In this document: positions 54,345 to 62,233 of the stretch, piece by piece
How the letters are laid out: every line of letters starts with the position of its first letter
Numbering within the stretch: position 1 is the first letter of the stretch
Source: a virus
Virus record (IMG/VR): IMGVR_UViG_3300031251_000001
Span: 150,230-214,229 of that record
DNA length: 64,000 bases
Strand: one strand, 5' to 3'
Program-made: the position numbers and the translations under genes
The notes under the pieces: model-generated
Databases searched by the model: none
What the model was told of the DNA's origin: nothing
The model's input: only the letters and a program-made list of their open reading frames with translations

Positions 54345-57161
54345 CTAGCGGACGGGTGCTGTCGGCTGCTGACCGGTCAGGGCCTGGTTGATCTTGGCCG
54401 GAGCTTGAGCAGCACCAGCGTTCCCGAGGAAGTTGCGGGCAGCGGTCAGGAGCCCCATGCCTGCCATGCCGGCGATGCCACCGACCATCCCGCGACCCAG
54501 GCCACGCCCGAACGAGAAGTTGGGAGCTGCGGGCCGAGTCATCGACATGTTGGTGTTGAGGTAGGAGCGGGGCCGGGGAGCGGTGGGTTGACCATCCATG
54601 AGGCCGGCACGCTTGGGGACGCCTGCAGCAGGAGCAGCAGCCTGTTGATCAGATCCACCCAGGTACGACTTCATGGCCATGCCGCCACCCAGGAGACCAG
54701 CACTGGCAGTGCCGAGGCCTGCGACATTATCCCCCACAGTCGGAGCAGTGGGCGTGGGCTGGGAACCGAAGGCACGCTGAGCCGGAGCGGGAGCACGTGG
54801 GGCACTGGGCACCGAAGCACCGACCGGCACGTGTGACATGGAGGTGGGTAGTGCCTGGGCCATCGGTGCTGCGGGTCGAGGCACGATGGTCTGCTTGCTC
54901 ATGTTCTTCATGCCACGCATCATCTGCCCTGGGGCTTTGAGGATGCCACTGAGGATGCCAGCGTGTTTGGTGACGGGCTTATCGTCTTCCTCTTCCTTCT
55001 CGTGCTTGGGCTTGCTGCTGTCGGTCAGGCGATGCAGGCCGTAACCAGCCAAACCGCCAACCAGGCCACCACCGAGCATACCTAAGCCACGGTGGTCAGA
55101 CGGCGAGGCCATCAGGCCACCCATTTCACCCAAGGTACCACCAATGCCAGTAAAGATAGCTCCGCGTGAGCCACTGTTGACCTGGCGTGAATGTTCTTTC
55201 TTGTCGCCACCTGAGTCGGTAGCACCGACCACGCCTGGATTGATGACGCCAGCTGGCCCCATCATCAAGCGACGGATGATACGTGAGCTCTTGTCTCCCT
55301 GATCAACTTCCTTCTTGTTTCGCTGCCACGAGGGCTTACCACCGACCATGTACTGGCCGAACTTGTCGCCACCACGCATACCCAGTAGCCCACCAGTGAT
55401 ACCACCGACCGAAGCACCAATGCCGGCACCGGCTTCCTCGTGACCCAGTGCACGACCAATACCAGCGCCAGTTGCAGCTCCCAACCCGAGTCCGGTGGCA
55501 CCGCCCAAGCCGGCACCGAGGAGACCGTATCCAGTACGCTGCGTACCACGCACGGCGCCTTCGTAACGGTGACCCTTGGGTGAAGTGGCAGCACCAATGA
55601 TCGCAGGTAGACTAGCGAGGCTTAACCCACCCACCCCACCAGCGATACCGCCCGCTATGGCGGGATCGATAGCCCGCTTACTCCAGCGCACCTGTCCATC
55701 CACGGCCCCCTTCTTGCCTACAGGCGGTGCGGATTCCCACGGTGCCGGCGCAATGTTAGGCTTGGGCTGAACAGGAGCAATAGGGTAGTCAGCGCCACCG
55801 CCAACCCCAGAGGGTGGCGCGAATTGCATGAGATCATTAGGGTCTTTCGGCTTGCTGAACTGTCTCTGCAGGAAGTCACCCACAGACTTCTTGGGCTGGT
55901 CCCGCACAGTGTCCTTCAGTGATTTGAAGCCACTGGGTTGTGCGGCATAGTTACCCTTGATGGTTTCAGCCGCATGATGCACACCCTCATTCACCTCAGC
56001 GTCGTTCTGTTGTTGCTTACTCGTCAAATACCTGTGCAGCAAGTAGGTAGAACCAATACCAGCAACAGCACTAAGCACAGGGAGTGAACGACGAAGCAGA
56101 CCCGGCTTCTTGGGTTGTACGTCGACGGCCAACTTGCTCCAACGCACCTGTCCATCCACGGCTACTTTGTGTGTCAACGGATTACTCCCAATGGACGAGT
56201 CGTCAGCTTCGACTTCCTCGTGGTCTTCTGGATCAGTCTTGTCTTCACTCTGATTGGCGTCATCCAGCAGCTTGTTGAGTGGATGCGTCTTGGTGTCGGG
56301 CGTCATGGTATCGAGATGTTCACCGTGCCGCAGAGGCGAAGGCGGCGGTGGTGGAGGAGGCGGCACAGGTGGTGAACCAGGAGGCGGCGGATTGCCGTCA
56401 CCAGCGAAAGGCTGAGGAGGAGGCGGGCCGGCGGGTGCTCCACCCTGCTGCGAAGGATCGGTCTGTTGCCCAGGAGGGGGCGGTTGTCCACCGGGTGCGT
56501 TCGGTGCTCCTGGGGGGCCGGCGGGGGCACCGGGGGATGGAGGAGCACCGAACGCAGGTCCAGTGGGAAGTCCAGCTGCAGCGGCCTGCTGTCCTGGGGG
56601 CAGGTCACCTGACTGCGGTGGCTGCTGAATGGGGCCGGTCGGTGAGGCAGGTTGAGCTCCGACGTCACCAGCCGGCAGCGCTGCCCTCTTGCGTCGCGAG
56701 CGTGCTTGATGTGCCTCCACCCCGATCCGCGTGATGGGAATGCCGTTCAACTGGATCGGCGTGTACCGTAAGTCTCGGGCCGTGACAACCTTTTGCACCA
56801 AGTCGGCAGCACTGTGCACCGCCTCCTGGGACGAGGCGTCAACGTCTCCTATGGAGATGGCTTGTCCCGGCTGCTCCCCGGATGTCGTGCTGTCAGGGTC
56901 AGACCCGAGCAACAGGTTGCTGGTAACCCCCGCTCGCTTGTCCCGTCTGTGGGACCAAGTCGTGCGCAGAGTGTCAATGGCTCCCGTGAGCTCGGGAGTT
57001 AACCGTGGATTAGCCATAAATGATGCTGCCTTGCTCTGGGACCGTGCGAAGCGGTTCAGCTGTTCCTTCGTGGTACGAGCGGGTTTCGCAATGGACGACA
57101 ACTGTTTGTCGGCCTCAGAGCGTACCAGGTTTGGTGCGATTTGAGCGTCTGTGGATTGCAT
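54345..57161 (-). CDS. Large, probably virion, protein with Gly- and Pro-rich segments (938 aa)
   Basis: An N-terminal charged helical part (residues 1-150). A Pro/Gln/Gly-rich linker (about 170-310). Two nearly identical tags VDGQVRWSK, near 330 and 485, each followed by a Gly/Leu-rich hydrophobic segment (LLRRSLPVLSAVAGIGS; AGGIAGGVGGLSLASLPAII). Further Gly-zipper segments near 500-590 and 650-720. It resembles a tape-measure or internal virion protein. The repeated tag might be a processing or binding site. No lysozyme or peptidase motif was seen. Strong intrinsic terminator follows. Confidence 0.72.
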   Translation of the reverse strand: MQSTDAQIAPNLVRSEADKQLSSIAKPARTTKEQLNRFARSQSKAASFMANPRLTPELTGAIDTLRTTWSHRRDKRAGVTSNLLLGSDPDSTTSGEQPGQAISIGDVDASSQEAVHSAADLVQKVVTARDLRYTPIQLNGIPITRIGVEAHQARSRRKRAALPAGDVGAQPASPTGPIQQPPQSGDLPPGQQAAAAGLPTGPAFGAPPSPGAPAGPPGAPNAPGGQPPPPGQQTDPSQQGGAPAGPPPPQPFAGDGNPPPPGSPPVPPPPPPPPSPLRHGEHLDTMTPDTKTHPLNKLLDDANQSEDKTDPEDHEEVEADDSSIGSNPLTHKVAVDGQVRWSKLAVDVQPKKPGLLRRSLPVLSAVAGIGSTYLLHRYLTSKQQQNDAEVNEGVHHAAETIKGNYAAQPSGFKSLKDTVRDQPKKSVGDFLQRQFSKPKDPNDLMQFAPPSGVGGGADYPIAPVQPKPNIAPAPWESAPPVGKKGAVDGQVRWSKRAIDPAIAGGIAGGVGGLSLASLPAIIGAATSPKGHRYEGAVRGTQRTGYGLLGAGLGGATGLGLGAATGAGIGRALGHEEAGAGIGASVGGITGGLLGMRGGDKFGQYMVGGKPSWQRNKKEVDQGDKSSRIIRRLMMGPAGVINPGVVGATDSGGDKKEHSRQVNSGSRGAIFTGIGGTLGEMGGLMASPSDHRGLGMLGGGLVGGLAGYGLHRLTDSSKPKHEKEEEDDKPVTKHAGILSGILKAPGQMMRGMKNMSKQTIVPRPAAPMAQALPTSMSHVPVGASVPSAPRAPAPAQRAFGSQPTPTAPTVGDNVAGLGTASAGLLGGGMAMKSYLGGSDQQAAAPAAGVPKRAGLMDGQPTAPRPRSYLNTNMSMTRPAAPNFSFGRGLGRGMVGGIAGMAGMGLLTAARNFLGNAGAAQAPAKINQALTGQQPTAPVR

Positions 57162-57200
57162 AGTGGTAATGTACCACAGACGCTGGGGTTGGTGGTGGGA

Positions 57201-57512
57201 TCAAAGCGAAGGCAGGCAAGCGTGGGCGACGTCGGAGGTGAAGAGCTCTCCTGGGCCGTTGCCTTCGGTGTCACGAGAAGCGTAGAGATGGACGTCGTTG
57301 TCGAGGATGATGACCAGAGGACGATTATCCCAGCGCATGTCGGTTGCCTCCTTCTTGGTCATGTACCTGACGTGCTTGATGGTGCGATCACGCAGGAGAT
57401 CAGTAGCAACAGCGGTCCAGTAGGTTTCACGCTGCTTAGCGTTGGAGAGGTCGTATTGCTTTCTGTGGTGAGTAACGATGGATGGCATGAGGTTGTTCCT
57501 GAGAGTTGACAT
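57201..57512 (-). CDS. Small conserved-type hypothetical protein (103 aa)
   Basis: LLRDRTIKHVRYMTKKEATD, then RWDNRPLVIILDNDVHLYAS and ELFTS match, from memory, a small family common in Planctomycetota and other bacteria with an RYMT..EA..M.W..RPLV..LD pattern. Function unknown. First minus-strand gene downstream of S5. Confidence 0.68.
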   Translation of the reverse strand: MSTLRNNLMPSIVTHHRKQYDLSNAKQRETYWTAVATDLLRDRTIKHVRYMTKKEATDMRWDNRPLVIILDNDVHLYASRDTEGNGPGELFTSDVAHACLPSL

Positions 57513-57642
57513 ACTGGTATTGCGTGCCCGTCACGACAGATCTGGCAAGGTGCCCGTCCGGAGGACGATACGGTACATGCCCGCCCTTGAAAGGTCGGGG
57601 CATGGACCCGTCCTCGGAGTGACGGCCAATACCGTCCCTGTT

Positions 57643-57708
57643 CGTTGTGCCGACGCGTGCCCACCAGGAGCACGCTAATCAGCTGTAGGCCTGACGGAGG
57701 CCCCGTGT
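57643..57708 (-). ncRNA. 66-nt structured element, copy S5
   Basis: Starts nine nucleotides after the stop of the 67-aa gene. Stem A GGCC/GGCC; stem B seven pairs (GCGTGC-type against GCACGC) with loop CUGGU and one G-U, the strongest of the copies. Confidence 0.75.
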
Positions 57709-57717
57709 GCTTGATTG

Positions 57718-57921
57718 TTAGAACCTTGGTCTAGGCAGTTCCTTTGATTCTTCCACAGTCGGCTCAGGTGTGGGTTGGTGCCGGGCCTCCAGGGCGGAAA
57801 TGCGACTTGATAGCGACTCATTCACGATCGCTTGCTCGGAGATCTTGTTCTCGATGCGGATGTGTTGAATGGTGTGAATGACCAGGTAACCCATGGCGAA
57901 CCAGAAGATGAAATCAAACAT
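57718..57921 (-). CDS. Membrane protein with coiled-coil tail (67 aa)
   Basis: An N-terminal span (MFDFIFWFAMGYLVIHTIQH) and a hydrophilic coil (SLSSRISALEARHQ) followed by a Pro/Glu-rich end. ATG at 57921. Not recognised. Confidence 0.62.
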   Translation of the reverse strand: MFDFIFWFAMGYLVIHTIQHIRIENKISEQAIVNESLSSRISALEARHQPTPEPTVEESKELPRPRF

Positions 57922-57928
57922 GTGTTCC

Positions 57929-58258
57929 TTAGTTGATACTGGGTTTACCTGCCACACGGCGTAACACCGTGGTCAGGGCCTCATTGGTGATGTCGGCTCG
58001 GTCGGGGTCAGTCACCTCGCGGCAACCATCCTCGACGATAACGATGTCATGCTCGCAATGGTCAGCGAGGAAGCGAAAGATCGGGGCAGTCTCGCCGCCA
58101 TCGCCCATGACCGAGAACTCGGCCCCGCTGATGTGCAGCAAGTAGGCCAGAGAATCCGACTCAGCCAGTACCCGACGCAGGAACTCTTCGCTCACGCGAC
58201 TGGACTGGGGCGAGTCGAGATTGCAGGTCTTGCAGCGGTAACTCATGTCGACAGACAT
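57929..58258 (-). CDS. Hypothetical protein with CxxC start (109 aa)
   Basis: CKTCNLDSPQ near residue 9 and single Cys at 75 and 86. Acidic helical body. Not recognised. Confidence 0.6.
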   Translation of the reverse strand: MSVDMSYRCKTCNLDSPQSSRVSEEFLRRVLAESDSLAYLLHISGAEFSVMGDGGETAPIFRFLADHCEHDIVIVEDGCREVTDPDRADITNEALTTVLRRVAGKPSIN

Positions 58259-58267
58259 AGTGACTCC

Positions 58268-58519
58268 TCACAGTTCGCCACGTGATTGCAACAGTTTGAT
58301 CATGGCGGGATGAATCCAGAACACCTTGTTGCATTGGCAGGTGATGGCGATCCGTGTACCTACGGGCAAATGGGCCAACTCGTCGTTGCCGCCACGATCA
58401 GTCTCCGCCTTGTCGATGGTAGTCATGCGGTGATCTGCCGTGCTGAGCGTACGACATAGGGAGTGCCACTGACTGCGGACATAGCCCATGAACTTGGTGT
58501 TCGATAGTGTTTCTTTCAT
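58268..58519 (-). CDS. Hypothetical protein (83 aa)
   Basis: MKETLSNTKFMGYVRSQWHS and CQCNKVFWIHPAMIKLL. Last minus-strand gene before the plus-strand S53 gene. Not recognised. Confidence 0.6.
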   Translation of the reverse strand: MKETLSNTKFMGYVRSQWHSLCRTLSTADHRMTTIDKAETDRGGNDELAHLPVGTRIAITCQCNKVFWIHPAMIKLLQSRGEL

Positions 58520-58612
58520 CGAGTCTCCTTAATTAGCCTGTTCGCCATTTCCCATCCAGCAATCCGGTCAACTGGTCCCATCCGGATTCAGGTTATGCCA
58601 CTCCCACCCGAT

Positions 58613-58678
58613 CGTTGTGTCAACGCCAATCCACCAGGGATGAGCTCATTGACGGTAGGCGTGATGGACGCCCCGTAG
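58613..58678 (-). ncRNA. 66-nt structured element, copy S6
   Basis: Stem A has the changed pair GGCG/CGCC; stem B has four well-formed pairs. Uniquely, there is no upstream minus-strand coding stop next to it: the S53 gene runs the other way from 58739. The leader to the 83-aa gene is 94 nt. Confidence 0.7.
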
Positions 58679-58738
58679 CCGTGAGGCCTCATGCGGTGTA
58701 AGCTGATCGCAGGCAATAATGCCACCAGAGGACCTCGC

Positions 58739-60325
58739 ATGCTAGATCAGAAACGAGTTGTGCTACCAGGTAGCGACCGCAAACCCTTAGAGGGTGCCAC
58801 GGTTGCAGCCGGCCACCGTCATAGTGAAAGGTTTGAGGTCACCGTGCGTCTGCGACGCAAGGCACCAATCAAACCCGAAGGAGCCCAACACGAGGATGTC
58901 CTTCCCGCTGATCGCAAGTATATGACCTGTGATCAGTATCTTGCACAGCATGGTGCCAAGCAGGAAGATGTTGATTTGGTGACAGCGTTTGCCAAGTTGT
59001 ACGGTCTGACGGTAGTCGATGTCAGCCTGGCACGCCGTAGTGTGTTCTTGTCGGGTTGTACCGAGCAGTTTGAGAAGGCCTTCAGTACCACGATCGCTGA
59101 CATGGAGCACCCTGGTGGCGGTTATCGCGGCCGAACTGGTCCACTCACAATCCCCGAGAGCCTGTCAGGCATCGTGGAAGCTGTGTTGGGCATCGACAAC
59201 CGCAAGATCGCCAAGCCCCACTTCCAGATGGCTAAGAGGCTGCAGGGTGCGACACCACACGCCAGCCACTCTTCCTACAATCCCAACGATGTCGCCAAGG
59301 CGTACAACTTCCCCACCGGGGTAGATGGTACGGGACAGTGCATTGCCTTGATCGAGCTCGGTGGCGGTTATCGTCTGCCTGACATCACCGCCTACTTCAC
59401 CAAGCTGGGACTGAAGGTGCCCACCGTGAAGACCGTGCGCGTTGATGGCGGCACCAACTCACCGACCACCGCCGATGGCGCTGACGGTGAAGTGATGCTG
59501 GATATCGAAGTAGCGGCAGCAGTGGCACCAGGTGCCACCATTGTCGTCTACTTTGCTCCCAACACCGATAAGGGCTTCCTTGACGCGATCACCATGGCCG
59601 CTCACGACACGGTCAACAAGCCTTCGGTCATCTCCATCAGCTGGGGTGGACCGGAAGCACAGTGGACCGTGCAGGCTCGCGTCGCCATGGATCAGGCGTT
59701 CATCTCAGCCTCCGTGCTGGGTCTGACCATCTGTGTGGCTGGCGGCGACAATGGTTCGACCGATGGCATGACTGACGGCAAGAACCACGTGGACTTCCCC
59801 GGCTCGAGCCCACACGCTCTTTGCTGCGGCGGAACACGACTGGGAATCGGCAGCTCCGGGCAAATCAGCTCGGAATCTGTGTGGAACGATAATCCCACAC
59901 AGAGCGCCACCGGTGGCGGTATCAGTGATGCCTTCAACGTGCCGGTCTATCAGAAGTCCGCTAACATCCCTCCCTCGGCTAATCCCAACAAGAAGTCGGG
60001 ACGCGGATGTCCGGATGTGGCCGGCAATGCTGATCCTTCCTCGGGTTACAACGTCCGCGTGGACGGTGGAAACTATGTGATTGGCGGCACCAGTGCGGTT
60101 GCTCCGCTCTATGCCGGACTGGTAGCACTCTTAAACCAGAAGCTGGGACACCGTTGCGGCTACCTCCACCCGCTGCTGTATGGCAGCGTGCAGGGCAAGG
60201 GAGCCTTCAACGACATCACGTCTGGTAACAACGGTGCTTACCACGCCCAAAAGGGCTGGGATTGCTGCACAGGGCTGGGCACACCCAACGGGCAGGCCCT
60301 CTATATTGCCCTGGGCGGCAAATAG
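58739..60325 (+). CDS. Sedolisin-family (S53) serine-carboxyl protease, pro-kumamolisin type (528 aa)
   Basis: Endopeptidase with an N-terminal activation domain (residues about 1-170, MLDQKRVVLPGSDRKPLEGA, then KYMTCDQYLAQHGA and FLSGCTEQFEKAFSTTI) and a catalytic domain. The catalytic tetrad is complete: E251 and D255 (EVMLDIEV), D337 (GGDNGS), S452 (GGTSAVAP). The C-terminal TGLGTPNG region near the end fits the calcium site. It is one of two plus-strand genes, between S6 and R7, with an AGAGGA before the ATG. No signal peptide is evident. Function could be in secretion by host lysis or virion processing. Confidence 0.92.
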   Translation: MLDQKRVVLPGSDRKPLEGATVAAGHRHSERFEVTVRLRRKAPIKPEGAQHEDVLPADRKYMTCDQYLAQHGAKQEDVDLVTAFAKLYGLTVVDVSLARRSVFLSGCTEQFEKAFSTTIADMEHPGGGYRGRTGPLTIPESLSGIVEAVLGIDNRKIAKPHFQMAKRLQGATPHASHSSYNPNDVAKAYNFPTGVDGTGQCIALIELGGGYRLPDITAYFTKLGLKVPTVKTVRVDGGTNSPTTADGADGEVMLDIEVAAAVAPGATIVVYFAPNTDKGFLDAITMAAHDTVNKPSVISISWGGPEAQWTVQARVAMDQAFISASVLGLTICVAGGDNGSTDGMTDGKNHVDFPGSSPHALCCGGTRLGIGSSGQISSESVWNDNPTQSATGGGISDAFNVPVYQKSANIPPSANPNKKSGRGCPDVAGNADPSSGYNVRVDGGNYVIGGTSAVAPLYAGLVALLNQKLGHRCGYLHPLLYGSVQGKGAFNDITSGNNGAYHAQKGWDCCTGLGTPNGQALYIALGGK

Positions 60326-60327
60326 TC

Positions 60328-60343
60328 CAAAATACGTATTTTG
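60328..60343. repeat. 16-bp palindrome, copy R7
   Basis: TCCAAAATACGTATTTTGGA (20 bp with flanks) between the convergent 3' ends of the S53 gene (stop at 60325) and the GHKL gene (stop at 60350). Unlike the others, it is not upstream of a gene on either strand. Confidence 0.85.
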
Positions 60344-60349
60344 GATGGA

Positions 60350-62200
60350 TTAACTGGAAGCCAAGGCCTTCTCGGGGGCCTTGGCTTTCTTGATGCCTAA
60401 CAGCTTATCTTCCTGATCCTGTAGCTTGGCAAGCTGCTCATTACTTATCTTGAGCAGATTCCTCATCTGTTGATGGATGAGAGTGAAATGACGAGCACCA
60501 CCCGCGACAGGGCAGTCGATGTAGACGTCCTTACCCTTCTTGCCGTCGTAGCGTCTGAGCTTCTCGTGGGCGGCGTGCAGCTTCTTATTGAACTTCTGTG
60601 CCTTAACGACCAAGTTGCGGATCTTGATCACGTTATGCAGATCGTAGAGGGTGGCTGTCTCTTCGCTCAGATCGGTGTAGGCCTTGCCAGTTAAAACACA
60701 GTCATCCTCAAACCAAGAATGCCTGTCGCCTTGATCGATGAGATCGTACCAGATCAGGTAGTGGAAGACCGGGCCTTCCTCTTTGAGGTGGACGATCAGA
60801 TCCATGGGCGTGCCGTTGATGAAAGCAGCCGAATCAGGTTCCTCCTCCCTGGCCCCCAGGTAGAACGGCAAGCGATGCCCATTCCATGTGATGCTGGAAG
60901 CAGCGAGCAGGTAGACGCTGTTACCTGGTGCTGGTTTCCCTGACGGTTCGGTCACTTGGATATCCACCAGCTCTTGAGCCTTCTTGGTGTCAAGAAAGTT
61001 TCTCATGATGGGGTGCTGCGGGCCGGCGTAGAACTCCTCGGTGGTGTCAAGGAACTCCTCCCAGTTAAGCAGCGTGTTGATGAGACCATCATCTACCACT
61101 GACTGGCCACCCTGAACGTAGAGATCCATCTCCTCTTCCCTGGATTTGATACCCTCGTCCTGGACATAGTCAAAGCTGCAGTTCTCGTAGTCCTGGGAAC
61201 TGTAATGCCTCCAACCCAGGCTGCGTACCAGGGCCACGCGATGACGATTGAGCCACTGATCCAACTCCGTCATATCTTTACGTTCGTTATGAGTGAACAG
61301 CTCCGGTAGTGTCGTCATCACGGGTCGCAACCTGGCCACGTAAGCAGACCATCGCGACTTGAAGTAGTGCAATACGTAGTCACGCAGCGCTGTGAGGATC
61401 TGCTGCATGGCTGATTTGAGTTGGGGTGAGTCGATGAGGATGGAACGATCGGGGAGCTTGGGCCGGACACCCGATTCGGGATCGACAAACCAGATGAAGT
61501 TTTTCAGTTCCTCATCGATGGGCAGAGTTTTTGCCTCTTTAAGGTACTCATCTGCCTTACCGCTGCGAAGGTAACGATAGTCCCATACCGGCTCTGGATG
61601 GTTAATGAAGTAAGGACTTGACCTTAAACCCAGCAGCACACGCCCCACCGGCGTCATGAGATCTACCAGGAGATCACCATCCATGCGTTGTGTGATCAGG
61701 TTGCCGTTAAGGGTGAGGGTGAAAGGGTACAGGGCGCGAGCAGTGCTGATGGCGTGGTCCAGCTCCTTCTTCTTGCTGGTGGACAGTATCAGCTTGAGGT
61801 AGAAACCAGGAACGCCTTCTTCCTCAATAGGTTGAATGTCTTTGTCGATCCAGTTCTTGGTGTCAAACTTGACCTTCCAGTTCTTGGAGCGGACAGTCAC
61901 CTCGGTGAACAGATCAGGGTTGAGGAGGCTGAAGAAGCCCATGCCGGCAGGAGAGGTGACCTTGGTGCGATCCCAGCCGGTCTCACCGCCCTCCACGAGT
62001 AGCTGAGGATCTTCACAGCCACGACCGTCGTCCAGGATGGTCAAGACGGTACATTCGGGATCGGTGATGACCGTGACGTTCTTGGCGCCGGCACGGTAGC
62101 AGTTCTGCAGGATCTCAGCCAGGGTGGCATCGAAGCCACCAAAGAAACGAGTCAGCTCAGGCAGGATCGCCTGGCTGACGTGAGCACGAATCGTCTTCAT
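60350..62200 (-). CDS. GHKL-type ATPase (616 aa)
   Basis: Residues 29-33 (EILQN) form the N-box, 57-61 (DDGRG) the G1 motif, 86-89 (GMGF) the G2 region. These are the Hsp90/MutL/topoisomerase VI type ATP-binding motifs. The rest of the protein (residues 110-616) shows alpha/beta and helical segments with no further recognised domain. The N-terminal order of motifs matches the Hsp90/MORC family. Possibly a chaperone-like or DNA-remodelling protein. The C-terminus ends AKAPEKALASS. Confidence 0.8.
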   Translation of the reverse strand: MKTIRAHVSQAILPELTRFFGGFDATLAEILQNCYRAGAKNVTVITDPECTVLTILDDGRGCEDPQLLVEGGETGWDRTKVTSPAGMGFFSLLNPDLFTEVTVRSKNWKVKFDTKNWIDKDIQPIEEEGVPGFYLKLILSTSKKKELDHAISTARALYPFTLTLNGNLITQRMDGDLLVDLMTPVGRVLLGLRSSPYFINHPEPVWDYRYLRSGKADEYLKEAKTLPIDEELKNFIWFVDPESGVRPKLPDRSILIDSPQLKSAMQQILTALRDYVLHYFKSRWSAYVARLRPVMTTLPELFTHNERKDMTELDQWLNRHRVALVRSLGWRHYSSQDYENCSFDYVQDEGIKSREEEMDLYVQGGQSVVDDGLINTLLNWEEFLDTTEEFYAGPQHPIMRNFLDTKKAQELVDIQVTEPSGKPAPGNSVYLLAASSITWNGHRLPFYLGAREEEPDSAAFINGTPMDLIVHLKEEGPVFHYLIWYDLIDQGDRHSWFEDDCVLTGKAYTDLSEETATLYDLHNVIKIRNLVVKAQKFNKKLHAAHEKLRRYDGKKGKDVYIDCPVAGGARHFTLIHQQMRNLLKISNEQLAKLQDQEDKLLGIKKAKAPEKALASS

Positions 62201-62233
62201 TCAGTTACTCCCTAGTTCGGTGTACAAGTAGTG

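Noticed and set aside
60328-60343. R palindromes as intrinsic terminators
   Set aside because: Six to eight weak A-T pairs without a reliable U-run; most copies precede, not follow, a transcript's end and one abuts a real terminator. Protein-binding site is likelier.
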